64,000 nt of DNA, taken from NCBI GenBank assembly GCA_039602395.1, contig JBCNJP010000017.1, positions 93,782,713 through 93,846,712 on the forward strand, given 5' to 3'. Positions 22,701-33,008 of the stretch are shown piece after piece; the first letter of the stretch is position 1; every line of letters begins with the position of its first letter. Under the pieces are notes generated by a model. That model was not told the DNA's origin. It searched no databases and was given only the letters and a program-made list of their open reading frames with translations. Source of the DNA: Deinandra increscens subsp. villosa (Eukaryota > Streptophyta > Magnoliopsida > Asterales > Asteraceae). The position numbers and the translations under genes are program-made.

Positions 22701-23379
22701 TTGATCATCTCTTTATAATATATATAATTCATCAACGAGTTAAAATTTTTAATAGGTATAAAAATTTAAGTTGCAAAATTTTGTAAAGATAGGGAAGTGG
22801 GTGTAAATGGGGCAGAAAAGTCAATGAGCATACTTGAACCTCGTTTGACATTTTCGTCATACTGGGTCCCATATCAAAGTGTCTGGTAACGCCTGCAATA
22901 CTCCTAATTGCCACTCTCATGGATAGCGCGTGCGAAGCGCTCCTCGTCCCAAAAGTTGAATAATTATACATTTAGGGTTGTGACCGCCTGACCGGGGTAA
23001 TTAAATACTGTTCGGTTTAGGTGTAAATAAAAAGACTTATTTTTAACGGCAATATCAATAGAAACAGCAAAACTGCTAGCAAGAAGATAGTAGGCGTAAA
23101 AAAAAATAACAATCATTATATCAAATAAGAAAGATAGTCTTATAAACTAAAAGACCAATCATTACAGCGATTGTCATACAAAGAAAACCAATTTTTAATC
23201 TCGAGCAAAACTCTTTGAATTGAAGAGGGTCTTTGATTAAAACTAGTCATATTCCTTTCCATCCATAAACACCTGATGCCCGTTAAAATGATCTTGGATA
23301 TCACCTTAGATTTAAGACTAAAAACTTAGTAAGTATCTTGCGTTTAATACATGTTTTTTATTAATTTAAAAAGTGGGTA
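22701..23379. other. Spacer, no gene
   Basis: Low-complexity AT-rich text, with a GC-richer patch at 22830-22990. I see no motif, repeat partner or open frame of note. Confidence 0.4.
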
Positions 23380-23389
23380 TTTGTTAGGG
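23380..23389. other. Left target duplication TTTGTTAGGG of foldback element 2
   Basis: An exact 10-base match to 24114-24123. Confidence 0.85.
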
Positions 23390-24113
23390 GAGAGAAGTTC
23401 ACGTAAGAAGTTTATGCAAAATAAGAAGGATAAGAAGGAGGGCAAATCTGGAAAAATGCATATTTTTCACTTTCCCCCCAATTATTAAAACGTTTATAAC
23501 TTTTACATACGATATTATTTTTTTATAAAAATTTCACCATAAAAACAAGCGTTTTTTTATCTTTAAAACCCATACAATATTGCTATATATATAAAAAAAA
23601 TTGTGAATGAGCTGAACATATAACACAACGACCTGAATATATGACACAATAACACAACGACTTGAATATATGACACAATGACTTGAACATTTGTTCAGAT
23701 CATTGTGTCATTGTGTCATATGTTCAGGTCATTGTGTCATTGTGTTATATGTTCAGGTCAATTGTGTCATATGTTCAGGTCGTTGTGTCATATGTTCACG
23801 TCATTGACATAATTTTTTTATTTTATTTTTTATATAGCAATATGGTATGGGTTTTAAAGATAAAAAAACGCTTGTTTTTATGGTGTAATTTTTATAAAAA
23901 AATAATATCGTATGAAAAAGTTATGAAGGTTTTAATAATTGGGGGAAAGAGAAAAATAGACAATTTGACTAAATTGCCCCTCCGTGTACCTGACCATTTA
24001 TTTTTGAGTTTTAATTAAGGGATTAAATCTGGGCCATTGATCTCCAGATCTAACGGATGAGAATGCTTCTTATCCTTCTTATTTTCACCTAACTTCTCAT
24101 TATAACCTCACTC
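23390..24113. mobile_element. Foldback, Mutator-like non-autonomous element 2
   Basis: 724 bp, GAGAGAAGTTC at the left and the mirror CCTCACTC at the right, with exact 10-bp target duplications. It shares with element 1 the subterminal AATAAGAAGGATAAGAAG, the inverted ACCATAAAAACAAGCG block and a central array of CATTGTGTCA and ATGTTCAGGTCATTG words (about 23600-23815). No transposase frame. The clean duplication makes the borders firm. Confidence 0.88.
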
Positions 24114-24520
24114 TTTGTTAGGGATTTGTATTCAACCATACACACTCAAGAATTAATTAACAATTACCGTAGAAAAATAGAGAACATGTGAGATTTGCAT
24201 GATTTGGTCAATGTAACCTACATCCAAAGGCTGCAACTAAGATAATATTTTATTGATAAGTTTCTCACTCGTGGTGAGAATTACAAGTACAAAAAGGAGT
24301 ATAAATAAAGATGAGATTAAGATTATAAGAATTTAATGGGCAAAAATCAAGGCTCCACAAAACCAAAAAATTCATCTCCCATTCCAAGGCTTGATCATCT
24401 TCAATTGTCATCCGTTGTAATGCTTGTCCGTCTAGTAATCCTCGTCCATCCTCCTGGCTGCAACGACATTCTCATTAGTTAACCTGAAGGTCCGTTGAAG
24501 ATCCTCTGAGCTCCAACATA
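24114..24520. other. Flank of foldback element 2, no gene
   Basis: 24114-24123 is the right target duplication. The rest is mixed sequence without a recognised motif. Confidence 0.4.
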
Positions 24521-24832
24521 TTAGTCATGGCTTAGAACTATCATTGACTCGTCCTCGATCCCTATTGGCTCCCACTTAAACGAACTGTCAGATCCTGCGA
24601 TACCTCGAGAACAAACAAGACTCTCCATGTTAAGCATGTAATCCACTAGAGAGGCTTTAACAACTGGAACACTGGTTCTTTTAACATACTGTTGTCTGGC
24701 AACCCCGACTAAATCATAATCCGAGCTCCCACTGCCATGAAAACTGACGTGCGAGTAGTGTATATAAAAATATGACAATAAGGGGGTCAGAAAACACCAT
24801 TGTTGTGCAAATTTTAAATTTATAAAACACAA
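24521..24832 (-). CDS. Unidentified open frame, possible gene fragment
   Basis: About 100 residues on the minus strand, of balanced composition, unlike the AT-rich surroundings. The part HGSGSSDYDLVGVARQQYVK, then VPVVKASLVDYMLNMESL and WEPIGIEDESMIVLSHD, reads like real protein. I recognise no family. The N-terminal third is hydrophobic and probably intronic or untranslated. It stands alone between a foldback element and LTR sequence, so an exon relic or a piece of a retroelement is equally possible. A protein search would decide. Confidence 0.35.
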   Translation of the reverse strand: MCFINLKFAQQWCFLTPLLSYFYIHYSHVSFHGSGSSDYDLVGVARQQYVKRTSVPVVKASLVDYMLNMESLVCSRGIAGSDSSFKWEPIGIEDESMIVLSHD

Positions 24833-24841
24833 TAACTAACA

Positions 24842-25292
24842 ATCACCATACATCACAAGTTAGGGTAAGTGTACCCATCGTTGGCGTAATGTAGTGATGG
24901 TAAGATACCGAGATCGTCCAAGGACACACAAGAGCTCTTGATACTAGACCTTCCTCAACATCTAGTCAGTTCCAAGGTTGATAAATTTAGTATATAAAAT
25001 AGTTTTTGTAAATTCAATCGAAGGTAATATCACTTAGGTTGACTCGCCATCGGTGAAGTTAGTAACCATATTGCTTATAAACTTCCCAAAAGATTATCTA
25101 TGAAGATAGAAAGGGCTCCTGGTTAGGTTAACCAATTATACGTTTCTCCTGTTAATTACCAGTAGGGATAACTCCCGAGAGGACCACTTGTTTAAGATAA
25201 CAAATATAGTGTGTCACCAATGCCATTTACTCGTAGTACCTTATGGTCAAAGTGTCATTAGCTTGGGTACATTGCCATGATCAGCAGGGAAA
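24842..25292. repeat. Interrupted LTR-like sequence hosting the Tekay insertion (left part)
   Basis: The text GTAAGATACCGAGATCGTCC, later TCCTGGTTAGGTTAACC and CATTGCCATGATCAGC, resembles the layout of the Athila LTR at 4706-5738 (CGGTAAGTTAGGG, TCCTGGTTGGTTACC, TAGATCATGACAG). It seems to continue after the Tekay element at 33009. The homology claim is inference from short matches. Confidence 0.4.
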
Positions 25293-25297
25293 CAACC
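25293..25297. other. Target-site duplication CAACC (left) of Tekay element 1
   Basis: Repeated at 33004-33008, directly outside the right LTR. Confidence 0.82.
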
Positions 25298-26299
25298 TCT
25301 CACACGCCAACCGATGACGGAATATATCGGGGCGCAATGATTGTCCAGATGCTCATGACAACTAAAATAAAGTTCTAATACTTAAACATGCCCTTTTACA
25401 TTAATCAATTAAAGATGTCATACAATTAAGATAAACATACTGAATACATAATCAAACTTATTTAAAGTCCTTAATCTAGGTCCAGCAATCCTAGGGTGAT
25501 CACAACATAACTCAAGTAGGGATTCCCGCAACATGTATAAGATAAAGTGTCAAATACAAAAGTAGTTGGTGAGCAATCCTGGTTTAAGAACATATATATT
25601 ATTATTCACCGAAAAACATGCGCAGTGTCATATGTCAGAATAATGCGAAACATAACATATCAGCATATTTGGGAAATTGAAAACCCATTGAAAGCCTATT
25701 GAAATCCATTGAAATCCACATATTGGTAATTCCTACTACACATTACATAACACATAATTCATTCACAGAGCACATACGCATTTGCAGTTGAGAAACATTG
25801 GAAAGATTATCTATATAGGATACATGTTAAACCCCAAAGTGATAATGAGAAATGGGCAGAGATTACTCACATGATGAGCAGATCGGAAACGAGAGATAGA
25901 ACCAATTGTGAGAGATAACAATCTAGAGATTATCTTGATGAAAAAAATATGCTTAATGAATATGGAAACTCGTAATTAATATAGTTCTAAGGACACGAGG
26001 AACTTAAGGAGAGTTAGATCCTATTTGTTTAAAAAGACCATTTTACCCTTTATCGGTAAATTAGGGTTTAGTGATAATATGAAGATGCACATTCCTCTAA
26101 GTAAACGCTCACTCAGGGATCACCCAATGAGGTATGCCACCCAAAGAGGTATGCCAAGTTCCAGTTGGGATTTATATGACACCCTTGTTTTGCCAGAAAC
26201 TCCAGTCAGGCGCTTACCATTTCGGTCCGCACGAACTTCTACCCGAATAACCCAGAATAATAATATTTTATTTATTTATCAACTTTAGACCCATAAATA

Positions 26300-26340
<41 letters not shown>

Positions 26341-26720
26341 TTAATATCAAAAATCAAGTCCCAGTACGTCCCGTTTGTTTAATATTAAATAATTATATTT
26401 CAAAACCCTAATTCTGACGTATTTATTAAATAATTATCAAAACATTTTATTAATTGAAATAAACTTAGATCTTCTACTTATAATATTATATTATAACATA
26501 CCTTAAAATATTAGCCCTTAGTTTAACCTCGTAAGTTCAATTTTGGCAAAAAAACGTCATGAAAACCCTAATTTTGACATATTTTTAAATAAAACACCAA
26601 ACCTTTGCAAATCATGAAATTAGTTTAGGACTTTCAAATCATATATTTTGAGATAAAAATCCCAAGGACAAGTTCAGATTTGGGTCGGGTTTTATAAACA
26701 GGTCCAACACGGATGTTACA
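25298..26720 (-). repeat. 3' LTR of Tekay element 1
   Basis: On the minus strand it starts TGTAACATCC, the typical start for this group, and ends GTGTGAGA (TG to TC change at the outer edge). It aligns with 30018-33003 but lacks the segment equal to about 32250-32915, which carries the TATA box there. It has an uninterrupted (TA)n at about 26303-26338 where the other LTR has two MITEs. Confidence 0.85.
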
Positions 26721-28188
26721 GTCTCCCATACTTCAGGAAATTTCATCCCGAAATTAGAAGAGATCTTCAAGATAGGAGGAAAGAACTTATCAATGGTGAT
26801 AGGGAATTTGTTACAAACAAACAAGCAGGGTAAATTCTCGGTCCGATTCCTAGTCCGTCTTTAAAGCCTCATTGATGCTTATATATAGGGTGTACCACAG
26901 CTAACCCACCACATCTTTAATACTTTAAAAGTGTACTAGTCACCTACTGAGAACTACTTATTCCACAAAATAAACGAATACACTTAAGGTCGTAATGGTA
27001 GGATAGCGATTGAACAACATCAGGTATGCTTGATGGATCATTATCGTAAGATGAGTAGAGTTGTAAAACGATGATTGTGATTACACAATTATCTGAAACA
27101 AATAGATTACGGATTTGATTTATCACCGTCTCCCCTACTTCAGAGAAAAGACCGGTGGAATATAAGGAGAGCGGTGGTGTAACATGAGTTACTTCTAAAT
27201 TGTTGAAACTAATATTTTGACATTAAGTCAAGAACATCATTTCACCCACAGGACGCGAGGTCTAGTTAATAATCGGGATCAGATATTGGCTAAAATTCAA
27301 AATTAACACCTATGACCAAAACCAAAAGTATGCTTAGCTAGCATCACACACAATTGTTTAGATGTAGTACATATAAGGTGTGGACTGGCTAGAGTAATAA
27401 GAGGATTTAGAACATGAGTTTAGGAATAAGAGGTATTTCATGATTTAGAGTAACTTCGATCATCGCCGATTAAGGCGGTAATGATGTGTGAGGAGCGTTT
27501 AATAGAAGTATTTTGATTAATCATTTAAGGAAATAACAATGATACAACGCGAAATTATAATCTAAATGAAGCACCATTCAAAATGGTAATACGAATTGAT
27601 CATTTAATATCACAATACAGATCATCATTCGAAGGAATCACCAATCAAATGATAATGCAAATTGGATATCATAATATTTCATTTATTAAGATCAATAAGG
27701 GAATTGAGACCAGACATAATCATGGTTTTGAGAAAGTTCAGGAATCACTAATGGATAATTATTTCGTATAGGAAGAATGATTTAGACACAACGTCAATAA
27801 TGAGAATCTATCTTGGGGAAACATGTGATTCCTTGAATTCGCTCGAACAGATTGCTAATATAAGGGTTTCGATTTTTTAATGATGATTCCATGGGATTGG
27901 TGATGTACATTCAAGATGTAACATCTTTTATTTAATGAATGGTTGCTTCTCAACGTGAGGAACTAAGTCGAATGAATTCTGATAAGGTGACTTTGCAATA
28001 GTAGTGGCACCAAGAATGCCACGTATTTCTTTGCTTAAGAAATTGGATATTAAGAAGTGATAAAATCAAAAGAGATAAAAGCTTTTATTTCACCATAATA
28101 GACATACATCACTACAACAAAATTGATAATTATTTATAGTCCTTTCTAAGCTTGAATCGAGTACATCAAACATTGTCTAGGTTGGAAC
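26721..28188 (-). other. Residual internal region of Tekay element 1, no pol
   Basis: No RT, RNase H or integrase motif on either strand. A GTCTCCC.TACTTCAG phrase next to the LTR (26721-26735) recurs at about 27127-27142, so part of the region may be a duplicated pol end. The remainder is AT-rich and unreadable. Confidence 0.6.
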
Positions 28189-29340
28189 TCAGACATGGGC
28201 TCTATGGTTTTCATTGTCAGCTGGAGGGTTGGGAATGTTCGCAACAGTAAGCAAAGGGAAGGTATTTCTGAAGTGCCCAGGTTGACCACAATTATAGCAC
28301 GCACGAAAAGAAACAACAGTAGTCTGGGCAGGTGCTGGAGCTACATGTGAAATTATTTGAGGTTGAGCTTTTAGAGGCAGGCGATAGACCTTTTGACAAT
28401 GACCATATTGATTGCAATTATAACATATACGGCAAGGTGAGTTCATGGGATGATGATGCTGGCAGGTACTACACAAAGGGTAAGGACCATTATATGGTTT
28501 CTTAACTGGTGGAGCAACAGGAGAAAATTGAGAAACAGGAATAGTGGGAATGGCAGTGGCTGATACAACAAAGTTCTTAACTTTCCTCTTTTTGTTGTTG
28601 GTATTGGCAGATGAAGATTCAGCATGAACTTCTTTCTCAGTTCCAGTCTTTTTAGTTCTAACTTCCTTCTTGTATCCTTTTCGGGTCAAAGTGCCTTTTT
28701 AGCATGATTATTAGTCAACCTTCTACTTAGATACATAACATCGTCGAGTGTTGCGGGATTACTTCCCCATACTACGTCTTGGATGAGCATTAGGCAGAAC
28801 GCCTGTGTAGTTTTCAATGCACCGAAACGATCAATATAGGCTTGACTTTCTCCACTTTCTTGTTCTAAATCGTGAAATTTATCCTCTAACTTTTTCATTT
28901 CACTACGCGTGTAGTATTCTTCCTTCATTATATCCTTGAGTTGATTCCAAGGAAAAGCTAGAGTGATATCAGAACCGCGAAGTCATTTCTCGCCATTCCA
29001 CCAAGTAAGTGCTTTCTTGGTTAGATCTGGTAGCGTGACAAACTTTTAAATTCTCAGAACAATCGCTGTTGGTGAAGATATTCTCCATACCCTCGAACCA
29101 CTGAAGTAGACCGGTGGGGCCTTCAGATCCAGTAAATTAGGGGAGGGGGAGGGGGGGTTACAGGAGTTAAAATGTTTAAATGAGAAAGTGGTGGCAACAA
29201 TATTATGGGTAGGATTAGCATTTCGATTCGGTTGAATTTCACCATGTTTGGATGACCATTTCCATTTGCTTGGCGATCAGAGAGGCCATCTTGCGGCTTG
29301 AGTTGTTCTCGCGTTGTCTGTTGAAATGAATCGACATTCT
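28189..29340 (-). pseudogene. Tekay element 1 gag, broken
   Basis: Minus-strand capsid-nucleocapsid. The N-terminal part (28930-29330) reads in pieces APPVYFSGS...ALTWWNGEK, interrupted by stops. The centre (28686-28928) has EEYYTRSEMKKLEDKFHDLEQ and SNPATLDDVMYLSRRLTNNH, the usual Ty3 gag end of the capsid. A frame change near 28688 leads to the tail (28189-28689), with a basic TRKGYKKEVRTKKTG and two zinc knuckles, CYNCNQYGHCQKVY (last Cys lost) and CYNCGQPGHFRNTF (last Cys lost). Both knuckles have lost the final Cys, so RNA binding would also be impaired. Confidence 0.85.
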
Positions 29341-29997
29341 AAAAAGAAAGGAATGTTCATAATGGACAAGCCATGGTTGATTGATTTTTTATTATGAAGG
29401 AGAATATTTTATAAAACATATGAATTTAGATATCATGAGATTTCAAATAAGGGATAGAGAAAAAATCATGTTGATTTAGTAAACCATAATAAATGGCCCT
29501 CGTTTCTCGATTGAGAAACTACAACCGTGACTAATTATAGTTATTTTGGTTGCTTAGCAGTAATCGACATGCTTTGGCCTAGGTTCCAACACTCTCACCA
29601 AAGACTTCTAGGTAGGCATCCAGGTTCACACAACTGATCATGATTTATACGCAATGTCTGTCTAGATAGACCTCCGACTACCCGCGCTTTCCCCCTTCCA
29701 GTTACTACATGTCTACTGCCAGGAACATAACTCTGACGGAATTTTTAAAATTAGAATTCAGAATCCTTAAATGGAACATAAGGCACCATTACTAAGGATA
29801 TATGCTAGGAAGCCATAAGAGATTAGTGTACACGTGTGTGTCGAGTGTTAAGGTAAAGGTGGGATTTAAGAGAGGCAAGTTTAAGCAACATCTAAAGACA
29901 TAATATAATAATAGGCATGCAGACATGAGTTAATCATGTAGGAAACCTAAGACATATATTCTAGGCTATCCAGTTTTAATAACCTAAATCCCTATAG
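29341..29997 (-). other. Leader of Tekay element 1
   Basis: Sequence between gag and PBS with no open frame. It has a G-rich run just inside gag (about 29141-29158) and the phrase CTAGGTTATTAxAAC typical of leaders next to this PBS type. Confidence 0.6.
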
Positions 29998-30014
29998 CCA
30001 AGGCTCTGATACCA
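29998..30014 (-). other. Primer binding site, initiator tRNA-Met
   Basis: The minus strand reads TGGTATCAGAGCCTTGG, three bases from the LTR end GGTGTGACA. A perfect 14-base core. Confidence 0.92.
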
Positions 30015-31050
30015 ATTTGTCACACCCTAACTGATCGTGAAATATGTCAGGGCGCAATGACTGTCCTGATGCTCATGACAACTAAGATAAAGTTGTAATA
30101 CTTAAACATGCCCTTTTTCATTAATCAATTAAAGATGTTGTACAATTAATATAAACATACTGAATACATATTGAAACTGATTTAAAATCCTTAATCTAGG
30201 TCCAGCAATCCTAGCGTGATCACAACATAGCTCAAGTAGGGATTCCTACAACATGTATAAGATAGTGTCAACTACAAACGTAGTTGGTGAGAAATCCTGG
30301 TTTAAGTTATATAATATATATCTATATATTTTATTTATTGAAAAACATGCGAAGTGTCATATGTCAGAATAACGTGAAACATAACATATGAGTATAATTG
30401 GCAAATTGAAAACCAATTAAAAGCCTATTGAAATACATTGAAATTCACATATTGGCAATTCCTACTACACATTACATAACACATAATTCATTACAAAGCA
30501 CATACGCATTTGCAGTTGAGAAACATTGGAAAGCTTATCGATATATGATACATGTTACATCCCAAAGTGAAAATGAGAAAGGGGTAGAGATTACTCACCT
30601 GATGGGTAGATCGAAAATGAGAGATAGATCCAATTGCGAGAGATAAAATCTGGAGATTATCCTAATGAAACGGATATGCTAAATGAATATGGAAACTCAT
30701 AATGATTATAGTTCTAAGGACACCAGGAACTTAAGGAGAGTTAGGTCCTATTTGTTTAAAAAGACCATTTTACCCTTTATCGGTAAATTAGGGTTTTAGT
30801 GATAATATGAAGATGCACATTCCTCTTAGTAAATGCTCACTCAGGGATCACCCAATGAGGTATGCCACCCAAAGAGGTATGCCAAGTTCCAGTTGGGATT
30901 TATATGACACCCTTGTTTTGCCAGAAACTCCAGTCAGGCGCTTACCATTTCAGTCCGCACGAACTTCTACCCGAATAACCCGGAATAATAATATTTTATT
31001 TATTTATCAACTTTAGACCCATAAATATTTAATATATATATATATATATA

Positions 31051-31712
31051 TAGGGGAAGGATCCTGCGAAAACACCCTTTTTTTGTGAGAACTGCGTAAA
31101 CAAATCTTAAAACCTACATAATTTTTTCATACGTTAATATTTTTTTTAAAAAATTTGCACCAAAAGTCTTAAAATTATATTATCTTTAATCCTATAAAAG
31201 TTTTAAGAAACTTAACGCTTTTTTTATTTTTTTAAATATTTTTTTGTGTGGTGCACATGTGCATCACCAAAAAAACTCATACTTTTAGTATGAGTTAATA
31301 TATATTTTTCTTAGTCGCACCATATGTCATATATTTTCATCATTTTTTTGCGTTTTTATTAAATGATGCACATGTGCATCATACCACAAAAAAACGCTCA
31401 TACATGTGATATACATTAATAGTTTAAAAAGAAATTGCACCCTAAATTTTATAGTTGTGTTATCTTTAGATTTAAAGAAAAAAATAGCATTTTATAACTT
31501 TTTTTAATTATATGATGCACATGTGCATCACACGGGGAAAAAACGTTCAGTTTTTTGTAATATTTTGCTCCAGATTTAAAGATAACGTAATTCTAAGACT
31601 TTTGGCGCAAATTTTATAAAAAATCGTTAACGTATGAAAAAGTTACGTGAGTTTTAATATGTGTTTTCGCAGTTTTCACAAAAAGATGTGTTTTCGCAGG
31701 ATCATAACCCTA
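31051..31712. mobile_element. MITE A, foldback type, inserted in (TA)n
   Basis: About 660 bp with terminal inverted repeats. The left GGGGAAGGATCCTGCGAAAACAC mirrors the right GTGTTTTCGCAGGATCATAACCC. The inner blocks TTAAAACCTACATAA...CATACGTTAA and TTAACGTATG...GAGTTTTAA are mirrored too. Both sides are runs of TA, so the target duplication is TA or hidden in the run. Three copies of the 16-base palindrome GATGCACATGTGCATC or a close variant occur inside (about 31252, 31372, 31515). No coding. Confidence 0.82.
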
Positions 31713-31730
31713 TATATATATATATATATA

Positions 31731-31909
31731 TATAGGGAGAGGATCATTTGAGAACCAATTTGATTTGAGAACTAAAAAGAACTAATTTGAGCCACAAGTT
31801 TATCTACATGTATCCCCCCTCCCATGAATTATAGTGGTCCCCCTGAAATTTGTGGTTGAGATTTAGTTCTCAAAAGTTCTCAAAACAAAAAGTTCTCATT
31901 TGAGCCTAA

Positions 31910-31913
<4 letters not shown>
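31731..31913. mobile_element. MITE B, short, inserted in (TA)n
   Basis: About 180 bp. The left TATAGGGAGAGGATCATTTG is mirrored by the right CAAATGAGAACTTTTTG-type end reading TTCTCATTTGAGCCTAACCTATA. It shares the TATAGGG...AGGATC start with MITE A, so the two may be related. It is flanked by TA runs. No coding. Confidence 0.75.
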
Positions 31914-31961
<48 letters not shown>

Positions 31962-32561
31962 TTAATATCAAAAATCAAGTCCTAGTACGTCCCGTTTGTT
32001 TAATATTAAATAATTATATTTCAAAACCCTAATTCTGACGTATTTATTAAATAATTACCAAAACATTTTATTAATTGAAATAAACTTAGGACTTTTACTT
32101 ATAGTATTATATTATAACATACCTTAAAAGATTAGCCCTTAGTTTAACTTCGTTAGATCAATTTTGGCAAAACAACGTCATGAAAACCCTAATTTTGACA
32201 TATTTTTAAATAAAATACCAAACCTTTGCAAATCATGAAATTAGTTTGTTCTTTCTTAAAACATGTTATTTTATGATGTTTTATAAAATAAGGTTCTAAT
32301 TCATTACAGATTGCTCAAATTGAGCAAAACATATCTAAGAACCCTAATTTTAGGTCATTTCTAGAACTTTAATCAAACGATCATATGAACAGAAATTGAT
32401 TGAGGGGTTTTGATCTAAATACCTAATAAGATTGACTGCAGAAAATGATCTTCGAAAGCTTCCTAGATCACCCGAATTTGAGCAGAGAAGATTGGAGATG
32501 GATTTCGGGTTTTCTAAGACTTGATTCATGAAATTAGCAGCCATAATCAATGGATTGGACG

Positions 32562-32571
32562 AGTATTTATA
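32562..32571 (-). promoter_or_regulatory. TATA box of Tekay element 1
   Basis: CTATAAATAC on the minus strand, about 435 bases into the LTR. A strong plant TATA match. Absent from the other LTR through deletion. Confidence 0.72.
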
Positions 32572-33008
32572 GGGGTTAGGATCGGAGGGCGGTAAGGACA
32601 CGTCCCATGATTAATCGGGCAAAAACGACACATAGGGGGTTGAAGTTAACACCTAAAGTGATTACTAACGAAATTGCGGCATGATTTGGGTTCACGGCGT
32701 ACCGCGCATATCCAAGGGAGCAATATGCGTGTACCGCATAGCCGCCAATGTGGATAGATTTTCAAGTTTTCGAGGTATTTGAAGATTTTTGAGACTCACG
32801 GTTATTACCGATTCGTGTGAAAAACGAACTTTCGTTTATTTATGTTTTAAATGAATAAATTTCTCTATAAATTATCAAATTAAATATTTTACGTTATAAA
32901 ACGATTATAGGATATTTCAAATCCTATATTTTGAGATAAAAATCCCAAGTACAAGTTCAGATTTGGGTCGGGTTTTATAAACGGGTCAAACATAGATGTT
33001 AGACAACC

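Larger units (their letters stand above)
25298..33003 (-). mobile_element. Tekay-type Ty3/gypsy element 1, pol-less
   Basis: 7706 bp on the minus strand. Two homologous LTRs (25298-26720 and 30018-33003), an initiator tRNA-Met PBS (29998-30014) and a 5-bp target duplication CAACC define it. gag with CCHC knuckles is readable at 28189-29340. Between gag and the 3' LTR only about 1.45 kb remain (26721-28188), with no protease, RT, RNase H or integrase, so pol has been deleted. The sequence bordering the 3' LTR, AATTTCGGGATGAAATT on the minus strand (about 26738-26754), is the usual end of Tekay/chromovirus pol. Confidence 0.88.
30018..33003 (-). repeat. 5' LTR of Tekay element 1, with two nested MITEs
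   Basis: 2986 bp, including MITE A (31051-31712) and MITE B (31731-31913). It retains the promoter-bearing part (32250-32915) that the 3' LTR has lost. TATA box at 32562-32571 (minus). Upstream of it are palindrome-like GTACCGC words at about 32696-32745. Confidence 0.85.

Noticed and set aside
26025..26288. Conserved 70-87 residue plus-strand frame present twice (also 30807-31016)
   Set aside because: The two copies are the two LTRs of Tekay element 1; no start context and no known domain.
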